Positions 19,443 through 26,831 of a stretch of DNA of 41,744 nt are shown here, in pieces. The stretch lies in NCBI GenBank assembly GCA_014379455.1, contig JACMLT010000009.1, positions 1 to 41,744 of the forward strand, given 5' to 3'. Position 1 is the first letter of the stretch, and each line of letters begins with the position of its first letter. Position numbers and translations under genes: made by a program. The notes under the pieces are model-generated. The model was not told the DNA's origin, ran no database searches, and saw nothing but the letters and a program-made list of their open reading frames with translations. This stretch comes from Nitrospiraceae bacterium (GTDB lineage: Bacteria; Nitrospirota; Nitrospiria; Nitrospirales; Nitrospiraceae).

Positions 19443-19677
19443 CAGAATGCTCAAAACGTTCAGACTTCTCACCCGCCCAACCTCGTCGCGCCAAGACGCG
19501 CCGTTCCGCGGGCAAGGCCACAGCGAGTGAAGGCTCGAGGCATACCCTCTGGGGCGCACGGTGCGCCGAATAAGGAGCACCAAGTCTGTGTGCGCCGCCG
19601 AGTGGTGAGGCGACCGGGTCCCCGTTGAGGGCCTGAACAATGCGAGAACAACGCTGGCGGTTTTTTCCAGCATCCTG
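19443..19677. repeat. Putative interspersed palindromic repeat element (~235 bp)
   Basis: Imperfect terminal inverted repeats cagaatgctcaaaa ... ttttttccagcatcctg; internal perfect inverted repeat ggcgcacggtgcgcc; GC-rich and non-coding. Confidence 0.55.
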
Positions 19678-19678
19678 A

Positions 19679-20734
19679 TTAGACTTTCGAGCTGGAACCA
19701 GCAGTCATTGACACACCTGTTCCCGTTGACTTGCCAAGAATGCCCATGACGAAAGGACATCGGAGCAAGGCACTCGACATCGTGTGACCCTGCTGCTCTT
19801 CTACTTGCCGGCGAAACCCGAGATAGTAACAATACAACGCCATCATACCTGTAACAAATCCACCACAGGCCATCGCATAGGCAGTGGGAATTCCAGGCTG
19901 CCTTAAAAAGAAAATTACACAGCCTGCCGCCACGAGATAGTATGTCGCAGCAAAGGAAAGCCCAGGCCACCACCAATACTTGAGCAATTCACCCGGCTTT
20001 GTTTGCGAAAGCCCTTGAATCCATGACGATTGAGGATGAAGCCCGCCCAAATAGGCACAGAGTGCGACCCCGCCCCCCAACAACGCGACAGCGGATAACT
20101 GCACCAAGGCTGCAACCTGATTCGCCTCGACCAGATATCCCAGGGATGCTCCCAGTGCGCCGACAACGAGACCGACTGCGACCCAAGGACCGAATTGCAT
20201 CGCATGGTTGCCCACCATCGTCCGGAGTGCCACCCCATCGGGAAACGTCGGAAATGGACGGCCCATGAGGGTGACCTTCCGCACATGACCGATCTCGAAC
20301 GCATCGCGCGCGACCGACGTGCAGGAAATGATGATGGCCATCATGGCCGGCCCATCTGGATGTTTGAGATAGTCATACCCAACAAGCCAGAGCAGCGCCA
20401 AGACCAACAGAGACAACTGGACCCCGTACACAAACCCGATCCAGCCACCTAGCCACGTGAGTAACCGGTTTCCATCCTCTCGCAAGATGTTCCCCCACCC
20501 AGTGGCCCGACCAACTCGATACGCGAACAATGCCGTCACCAATGAGACAAGGCCGCTGACCGCCAACAGCACGATCGGTTCAGAAAGCGGCAACAGCAAC
20601 TTGGCAAATCGATAGACCGCAAACGCCACCAACCCAGGCACAAACATCACGATCCGCTTTTTTTTTCGCACTGAGTTTTCAGTAACAGCCAGACTGAGGC
20701 TGGGTAACACTCGTAATGCCATTCGATGCAACAT
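19679..20734 (-). CDS. Polytopic membrane protein of unknown function
   Basis: 351 aa with multiple hydrophobic helices; no family recognised. Confidence 0.65.
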   Translation of the reverse strand: MLHRMALRVLPSLSLAVTENSVRKKKRIVMFVPGLVAFAVYRFAKLLLPLSEPIVLLAVSGLVSLVTALFAYRVGRATGWGNILREDGNRLLTWLGGWIGFVYGVQLSLLVLALLWLVGYDYLKHPDGPAMMAIIISCTSVARDAFEIGHVRKVTLMGRPFPTFPDGVALRTMVGNHAMQFGPWVAVGLVVGALGASLGYLVEANQVAALVQLSAVALLGGGVALCAYLGGLHPQSSWIQGLSQTKPGELLKYWWWPGLSFAATYYLVAAGCVIFFLRQPGIPTAYAMACGGFVTGMMALYCYYLGFRRQVEEQQGHTMSSALLRCPFVMGILGKSTGTGVSMTAGSSSKV

Positions 20735-20749
20735 AATCAGCTCGTTAAA

Positions 20750-20809
20750 CGTGAAAGGTGAAAGGTGAAACGATGATGGATTTATTCATTTCACGTTTCA
20801 CTTTTCACG
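20750..20809. repeat. Hairpin made of CGTGAAA-type repeats
   Basis: cgtgaaaggtgaaaggtgaaacg (20750-20772) against catttcacgtttcacttttcacg (20787-20809), 20 of 23 positions complementary, 14-nt loop. Confidence 0.75.
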
Positions 20810-21299
20810 TCTTCTGTGCGCCCATCCCAAAATAACGCGCCTTCACTTCTTCCATGAGTGCGACAGTGATCCGCGTCCCCCCACGATCGGCTACGGTTCG
20901 TTCTAATTCAATGCGCGCCATGGCCCGCACCGGCGCCGGCACCTTGTCCAATCGACGTTCTGCTTCAGGTTCCCACTCGATGCGCTCGCCGGTCCTTGGA
21001 CGGAGCAATATATCGTAGGTGATGACCCGTTCTCCTCTCACCCGCATGTCCTGCTCGACTTCACCGCACACGAGCGGGGCAAGGTACGGAGGCATGCGAT
21101 CCAACCGATGGATCGCCTCGTCGGTCCACGTCATCCGATCAACGAACCCACCTGGTTGACCGGCAGGAACATCGACCCCTACTTTCAGCCCACAACCTCG
21201 ACATTCCGTCCGAATAAACCACTGGGGCGTCCCATCGGCGTACAACCGTTCTTCAACCCCTTCGGTATGCATCCAGCGACCACAGCCACAGGTCAGCAT
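20805..21299 (-). CDS. Protein with two tandem PCP_red-like domains
   Basis: 164 aa. MTWTDEAIHRLDRMPPYLAPLVCGEVEQDMRVRGERVITYDIL and IEWEPEAERRLDKVPAPVRAMARIELERTVADRGGTRITVALMEEVKARYFG, both like the C-terminal domain of BchB; Cys-rich N-terminus. Confidence 0.75.
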   Translation of the reverse strand: MLTCGCGRWMHTEGVEERLYADGTPQWFIRTECRGCGLKVGVDVPAGQPGGFVDRMTWTDEAIHRLDRMPPYLAPLVCGEVEQDMRVRGERVITYDILLRPRTGERIEWEPEAERRLDKVPAPVRAMARIELERTVADRGGTRITVALMEEVKARYFGMGAQKT

Positions 21300-21408
21300 G
21301 GAGAAACACCGTCAGGCGTGAGGCCTGAAACGTGAGACGTCCCGAAGCGGGTGATTATCCACCATCGCTGCATTGCATGCCAATCACTCATGACAGATTA
21401 CCTATTCC

Positions 21409-22125
21409 TTATCCAATCTTGCCGGGGTACAAGAGATAGAGCATCGTGTAGGTGGTGGTCCCGGTCACAAAGAGGACGCAATAGACGACCATCGTGAACA
21501 GGCCGAGTGCCCGATGGCGCCGCGCGCCGTTCGGCCAAATCCGTTGGATCGTCATCTCAACCGAAAACACGATGGCGATGATGGCCAGCAAACTGACATA
21601 CACCTCGAACTTCCTCATCGAGAAATCCGCGGTGGCGATGCGCGAGAAGAACAACAGCATAACCAGCGCCGTGAGCGTACCAAAAATTATCCCGATCTTC
21701 TTCCACGTCGTGAGCAACAATGTCTCTCTCAGCGATCGGACACCATCGATCACTTGTTGCGCGCGAAAGCCGAGCACGATCATATAAATCGCCATAACCA
21801 ATCCGAGAATGACCAGAATAATGTGCACCGTCAGCACAGGAATGAAGACATAGTCATAGAGAGCTTGCGACCCCCCAAATCCTTCCTTCCCTTCAAAAGC
21901 CAACACACCTAATTGGCGGAATAAATAGTAGCTGGTGAAGAATGCCAACATGGCGATCATCCCGCCAAACATCATCCAGTGATGCGCATCCGCTCGATGT
22001 CTTTTCGCCTGAATCCAGCCGATCACGAAGAGCCCTGTAAAGAACGTCGCCATGAGCTGGCTCATATCCGCACCGACCGTGGCATGGGTACCAAAAAATC
22101 CCGGCTCTTTCAGCCATTCAATCAT
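21409..22125 (-). CDS. DUF420-like integral membrane protein
   Basis: 238 aa. Multiple TM helices; AKRHRADAHHWMMFGGMIAMLAFFTSYYLFRQ, HIILVILGLVMAIYMIVLG, HRALGLFTMVVYCVLFVTGTTTYTMLYLLYP. Confidence 0.7.
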   Translation of the reverse strand: MIEWLKEPGFFGTHATVGADMSQLMATFFTGLFVIGWIQAKRHRADAHHWMMFGGMIAMLAFFTSYYLFRQLGVLAFEGKEGFGGSQALYDYVFIPVLTVHIILVILGLVMAIYMIVLGFRAQQVIDGVRSLRETLLLTTWKKIGIIFGTLTALVMLLFFSRIATADFSMRKFEVYVSLLAIIAIVFSVEMTIQRIWPNGARRHRALGLFTMVVYCVLFVTGTTTYTMLYLLYPGKIG

Positions 22126-22181
22126 GATGCCCCTCGCCGCCCTATCTCATCGCTCTCATGAGGTGCTTCACGAGAGACACT

Positions 22182-23189
22182 TCACGCTTCATGAGCCTTT
22201 ACGCCCTGCACAACTGCTGACGGCTCCAGCTCTGATACGGTTGGAAAGCCGGCCTCCACCATCCACTGGATCGCATCTGCCGTCTTGTAGCAGCCGCCTC
22301 GTTCCGTGTTCACGAGAATGTGGACCGCAAACGCGGTGGTCCAGGCCGGACCGGTTCCTGCCTCATTTAAGAATCGATCCTTAATGACCAACCGGCCGCC
22401 TGGCGCCAAATGGGTCCAGACCCTTTTCACCAATGCTGCGTTCGTCGGAAAATCTTGATAGTGCAGGATGTCCGACATCAGGACGACGTCGTAGGGTCCG
22501 CCCAGTCCATCCTTGTTAAAATCTCCTGGGAGCAACGCAATCCTCGACTCCAGACCTGCTTCTTTCACCGTTCGCTCCGTGAGTCGAAGCGTCGCAGGCA
22601 AATCAAATACCGTGGCAGTCAGCCCTGGATAGGTCTGACAGAACGCAATTGCATTGGTCCCGGCTCCGCCTCCCAAATCCAAGAATCGTACTGGCCCACT
22701 CAACTGCAGCCGCTTAGCAAGGTCTGGCCCGCTCTGTTGCCCAATCCGATGGAGTACCGCCAACACGTTACTGCCTAACTCAGGGTCGGTCTCAAAGACG
22801 TGTCGGTCAACCGACCGCTGCCCCGTGCGAATCGTCTGCTCCAGCTTGCCCCAGTTATCCCATTCTGCATCGTGAAGTAGCAGGAGATGTCCGACATATT
22901 GGGAGGAACTGCGGACCAGATGCGTGGCTGCAGCAGGCGAATTTCCATAAGAACCCCCTTCTTTCACCAACAGTCGCATCGCGACGAGGGCATTCAAGAG
23001 CAATCCTAGCGTCTGCCCATGGGCGCTAAGACGGTCGGCCATATCATGGAGAGTTTTCCGCTTTCCATCCAAGACGGAAAACACATCCAGCCTGATGGCC
23101 GTGAGCAGAATTTTTGTCTCCCAGTAGTACCCAAGCTGGAAGATTTCCGCGAGCGAAAGTTCTCGTGACACACCATGTCCCTCAAGCAA
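22182..23189 (-). CDS. SAM-dependent O-methyltransferase-type protein
   Basis: 335 aa. N-terminal dimerisation helices; VRFLDLGGGAGTNAIAFCQTYP, GDFNKDGLGGPYDVVLMSDILHY, LAPGGRLVIKDRFL. Confidence 0.88.
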   Translation of the reverse strand: MLEGHGVSRELSLAEIFQLGYYWETKILLTAIRLDVFSVLDGKRKTLHDMADRLSAHGQTLGLLLNALVAMRLLVKEGGSYGNSPAAATHLVRSSSQYVGHLLLLHDAEWDNWGKLEQTIRTGQRSVDRHVFETDPELGSNVLAVLHRIGQQSGPDLAKRLQLSGPVRFLDLGGGAGTNAIAFCQTYPGLTATVFDLPATLRLTERTVKEAGLESRIALLPGDFNKDGLGGPYDVVLMSDILHYQDFPTNAALVKRVWTHLAPGGRLVIKDRFLNEAGTGPAWTTAFAVHILVNTERGGCYKTADAIQWMVEAGFPTVSELEPSAVVQGVKAHEA

Positions 23190-23450
23190 ATCGCTTTGAA
23201 ACTCAGCATCTTACCTAGATTGGAAACTGAAAGGCAAGGCGGCAGAAGCGGCATGACTGGTGGGGAAAATACAAGGTTTTCCCGTGATTCAAGAAGCTGC
23301 TGTGGTTATTGAGGCCCGAGAAAAGTCGATTCGATCGCGTATGGAAAATTGTGCTTGTCGAGGCGCACGGTCACACACTGCCCCTATGACTGCTGCGCGC
23401 CAGGTGGTGTCTCCCCACAAGCAGAGCCGCACTCGCGCATCGGTCGCTGG

Positions 23451-23732
23451 TTACGCGACTTCCAACCCCACATGCACGCGCCGGCCAAGCGCTGTGGCAA
23501 TATTCACCAAAGCATCCAGAGAGAACCGCGACACACGCCCGCGTAACAGGTCATTAATGCGTGGCTGGGTGACGCCGCAATGGATTGCCGCGTCGGCCTG
23601 CTTCCAGTCCTTGGCTTTGATGATAGCCGCGATCTGCCGCATCAGTTCGGCCCGCGCCTGCAGATTGGCTGCTTGCTCAGGAGTGTCGGCAATCGCATCC
23701 CACACACTACTGAACGTCTTGCTCTTGGTCAT
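23451..23732 (-). CDS. XRE-family antitoxin (HigA-like)
   Basis: 93 aa. HTH ADAAIHCGVTQPRINDLLRGRVSRFSLDALVNIATALGRRVHVGLEV; overlaps the upstream toxin gene by 4 nt. Confidence 0.85.
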   Translation of the reverse strand: MTKSKTFSSVWDAIADTPEQAANLQARAELMRQIAAIIKAKDWKQADAAIHCGVTQPRINDLLRGRVSRFSLDALVNIATALGRRVHVGLEVA

Positions 23733-24091
23733 TGGGCGCCTCTCATCAGTTCGGTGAATCGCTTTTTGGCAAGCTCGATGTCACGTGTAGCCGTCGCTCG
23801 CGTTTTCTTCTGGAACGCGTGCAGCACGTAAACCGCATCGGCTAACCTGGCCGTGTACACCACGCGGTATGTACCGGTGTCGTCCCACATCCGAATTTCT
23901 TCGACTCCCTTGCCGATGGAAGGCATCGGCTTGAAATCGTCCGGCTGTTCACCACGCTGCACTTTTTCGAGTTGATAACCCGCATCGTGCCTGGCGTCCT
24001 CAGAAAACTCCCGCAAACAGGTGAGCGAGTCCCCAAGGAATCGTAGTGGCTTCATGAATTCAACTATACTGGATTGGATATACGTGCGCAA
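23729..24091 (-). CDS. RelE/HigB-type toxin (phage Gp49-like family)
   Basis: 120 aa. MKPLRFLGDSLTCLREFSEDARHDAGYQLEKVQRGEQPDDFKPMPSIGKGVEEIRMWDDTGTYRVVYTARLADAVYVLHAFQKKT. Start may be the internal Met 13 (24055). Confidence 0.87.
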   Translation of the reverse strand: MRTYIQSSIVEFMKPLRFLGDSLTCLREFSEDARHDAGYQLEKVQRGEQPDDFKPMPSIGKGVEEIRMWDDTGTYRVVYTARLADAVYVLHAFQKKTRATATRDIELAKKRFTELMRGAQ

Positions 24092-24259
24092 GCTGACGTG
24101 TCCGAGAAGGAGAGAACAGGGAAGAAGATGGAATCACCTCCACCAGGGGTACTCAGCTGTACCTGCATCAGCCGACGAGGTGGCATGATAAATCCGGCGA
24201 TCGAAAGAGCACTACTATCGCTCTATGCCGCTAAGCCTATAGCCGGTGAATGATCCAGA

Positions 24260-24673
24260 ATGAGAAATGAAGAATTTCAAGACAGACATTTGCAAGGCCT
24301 TCATGGCATCATTCTCCTCCTGCTCTCACTATCGGGGTGCGGCGCCATTCTCCACGGAGGAAAACAAGAGGTGACCTTCGACTCAAAACCGCCTGGAGCC
24401 ACCGTCACACTCGACAATGCAGCTCAGTTTTTCACTCCTCACACGATGGCACTATCACGATCGTCAAATCATCACGCCACATTCACAAAAGACGGTTATG
24501 ATCCGCAACGAGTTATGATTCAGCATCACTTCCTCGTGGGACCGTCCATCGTCGGCAACATCCTCCCGCTCTTTCCTGTTGGCTTCACCATCGATGTCAT
24601 TACTGGGTCGGCATGGGGTTTTGAACAGGACTACATCGCCGTCGACCTCACGAAAGCAAAGTCGCAGCCATGA
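24260..24673 (+). CDS. PEGA-like lipoprotein
   Basis: 137 aa. Lipobox-like LLLSLSGCGA; FDSKPPGATVTLDNAAQFFTPHTMALSRSSNHHATFTKDGYD resembles a PEGA repeat. Confidence 0.6.
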   Translation: MRNEEFQDRHLQGLHGIILLLLSLSGCGAILHGGKQEVTFDSKPPGATVTLDNAAQFFTPHTMALSRSSNHHATFTKDGYDPQRVMIQHHFLVGPSIVGNILPLFPVGFTIDVITGSAWGFEQDYIAVDLTKAKSQP

Positions 24674-25374
24674 ATAGATGCTCGATAATACAACGCCACA
24701 TGTTGTGGTCTTGGCTACTCGGGCTGGCAGGTCTAGCATTAGCCACGTCAAGTTGTACTGAGCTGACTATGAACTCGCCAACAAGTGAACAGCCGCTTGA
24801 AACTAGCCTAGATCACCATGGCGTGCAATTCGACACAACCACGTCTCGCCCAATCCCGTTTGCCCTAGCTCCCGGATCGAAATTAGGACTCCTCCATGAT
24901 GACCGCGATGAAGTAGAACGACAGGTGCGAGTAACCCTCGAACAGGCCGTGTTCTCTCTGAAGGCGTCAATCCCAAGCCTCATTGTTGTGGAACGGCGTA
25001 GCGTCGATGATCTCCAACAAGAGTTTCAGTTCCAGGCGAGAGGATTGGTCAAGGATCAAGACCTGGCAAAGGTTGGACATTTCTTGGGATTGGACTATGT
25101 TGTGGTCTTCGATCCGATCTATCACGACTTGAACGAGTTGTACGGGCTCAAGAATCAGATCGACACATGGAACGTGGTGCTCCCCCTGAAGGTGATTGCC
25201 GTGAACACGGCGGAGGTGAAGCTCCACTGTCTCGCGACCGTCAAAGCGAAAGTGGAGAGGCAGATGAAGGCATCGGAAGTGCGCCTCCTCAATCGGGAAG
25301 CCCTCAGCATCGCGGCCACTCTCGCCAGCCAGTGCCTTTCATCCTCGCTCACTGACGAAACCTCTCACCGATAG
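24670..25374 (+). CDS. Putative lipoprotein with CsgG-like fold
   Basis: 234 aa. Signal LLGLAGLALATSSCT; LIVVERRSVDDLQQEFQFQARGLVKDQDLAKVGHFLGLDYVVVF; overlaps the upstream stop (ATGA). Confidence 0.6.
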   Translation: MNRCSIIQRHMLWSWLLGLAGLALATSSCTELTMNSPTSEQPLETSLDHHGVQFDTTTSRPIPFALAPGSKLGLLHDDRDEVERQVRVTLEQAVFSLKASIPSLIVVERRSVDDLQQEFQFQARGLVKDQDLAKVGHFLGLDYVVVFDPIYHDLNELYGLKNQIDTWNVVLPLKVIAVNTAEVKLHCLATVKAKVERQMKASEVRLLNREALSIAATLASQCLSSSLTDETSHR

Positions 25375-25459
25375 CCAAGACCCGTATCGAGACCAGCTGA
25401 GTGATATCTGGGAAAAAAGACCGGCAGCTTGCTATTGCCTGGAGAGAAGAGTGAGGCGC

Positions 25460-25490
25460 GCTGAGGGGAGAGAAATCCTCCCCCCTCAGC
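25460..25490. terminator. Hairpin between convergent genes
   Basis: gctgagggg ... cccctcagc, 9-bp perfect stem. Confidence 0.5.
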
Positions 25491-25578
25491 AGCAAGCAGC
25501 ACAGGAACTAATACCCGTAGTAACGCCCGTAATACTGATGGTAATGGAGGCAGTTCCGATACTGACTGTAGGCATTCA

Positions 25579-25863
25579 TCAAGTTATTACACGTCCAACC
25601 TGCTGCCAATTCGACGGCGGCACCATCTGAGGCGGGAGCGTTCCGTTCTTGAGTGCCTGTTCAAGATACGCGTCGATCGATGCCTTATCCCCTGGATTGA
25701 ACGGCCGCTCAACCACTTCCTGGTTCAGTTTTTTCTGCATGGCCTCCATATCCTCTTTCTCGCCGGCCTGCACGACTCCAGCCATGGTCAACGTCAGAGC
25801 CAACAGGCCCATATAGGCAACTATCTTGTGGTGTCTCATGATTCCCTCCGTACGAGTCATCAT
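25579..25863 (-). CDS. Small secreted protein, possibly truncated by a frameshift near its C-terminus
   Basis: 94 aa with signal peptide (LLALTLTMAGVVQAGE). A Tyr-rich coding-like tail continues in another frame down to 25508. Confidence 0.6.
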   Translation of the reverse strand: MMTRTEGIMRHHKIVAYMGLLALTLTMAGVVQAGEKEDMEAMQKKLNQEVVERPFNPGDKASIDAYLEQALKNGTLPPQMVPPSNWQQVGRVIT

Positions 25864-25880
25864 CGTGAGTCTGAACCGAA

Positions 25881-26666
25881 CTAGAACAACCCGGAAAGCG
25901 CGCGTGTGAGCCCTTGGGTCAAGGCCGGCGCGGCCTCTTCATATTCCAAATTCGCCTTGTTCGCGGTGCTGACCACACGCGTACGATACTTCTTGTGCTT
26001 CGTGACTTCGGATGTGGTCTGCTGTTGCGTTCCCCCCATGCCTTGTTTCAAGTTTTGCTGGCTGTCCTGCTTTACAATCACACCCTCGGCCGCTTTTTCG
26101 GTCAGTTGGATATCGGTCACCACCATAAAGACCACATCCTTCACAAACGATCCCGTTGCGAATTCAGTGAGGCCTCCTATGGCCGCACCGGCAAGCCCCC
26201 CGGCAGCCATCCCTCCATAGCCGCCTCCGGATGCAAGTGCAATCCCACCGCCTGCCACCGCACCAAGCGCCATCGGCCCCCCATACCCACCCTGCAAGGC
26301 CGTTGCCGCAGCAGTCACATCGGTTTTGCCCACCTGAAGCACATTGGCTTGGAGGCGATAGTGTGCTTCATTAGGATTCTGCGTTACACGATAGCCACGC
26401 TTGGTAATGGCATCCTTGATCGGTCCTTCTAGCTCAAAGTTATCCTTATCGGAGGTATTACGCACCTCGACATACATTCCTTTCTGGTCGGGGCTGACCG
26501 GATCAAGAAAGATCGTCTCGCTCATCTTCGTCTGCACATCGAGATTCCGCTTACTGATCATCACTGACGATGCCGCGCATCCAGACAGAAACAGGAGGGC
26601 CACCCCTCCCACGGCGACACGAAGCACAGACGACGATTGCAGGACCCTATTATTCCCATCCATCAA
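25881..26666 (-). CDS. traT: TraT-family outer membrane lipoprotein
   Basis: 261 aa. Lipobox LFLSGCAA; NLDVQTKMSETIFLDPV, IKDAITKRGYRVTQNPNEAHYRLQANVLQVGK, Gly-rich hydrophobic segment, THKKYRTRVVSTANKANLEYEEA. Confidence 0.85.
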   Translation of the reverse strand: MMDGNNRVLQSSSVLRVAVGGVALLFLSGCAASSVMISKRNLDVQTKMSETIFLDPVSPDQKGMYVEVRNTSDKDNFELEGPIKDAITKRGYRVTQNPNEAHYRLQANVLQVGKTDVTAAATALQGGYGGPMALGAVAGGGIALASGGGYGGMAAGGLAGAAIGGLTEFATGSFVKDVVFMVVTDIQLTEKAAEGVIVKQDSQQNLKQGMGGTQQQTTSEVTKHKKYRTRVVSTANKANLEYEEAAPALTQGLTRALSGLF

Positions 26667-26831
26667 TATTCTCCTTCATGAAAGGTTATCGCACGGCGTC
26701 AAAAATGAGCGCTGACTAACATACAAATGGCCTCGCTGCACCTCAACATGCACTGCATCGGCAGACCTACGTGATCGCGAGGCGGCGGATGAGCCCGCGC
26801 GCCTCGCGTTCAAGGAATTGACCACCGATTC

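Noticed and set aside
19362-19976. 204-aa minus-strand ORF spanning the repeat element and the 3' end of the 351-aa gene
   Set aside because: Overlaps a real gene in another frame and runs through a non-coding palindromic repeat; the translation is unlike a protein domain.
24120-24200. Possible structured RNA with cacctcc/gaggtgg and ggtac/gtacc arms
   Set aside because: Arms are short and imperfect; not enough to call an RNA gene without covariation.
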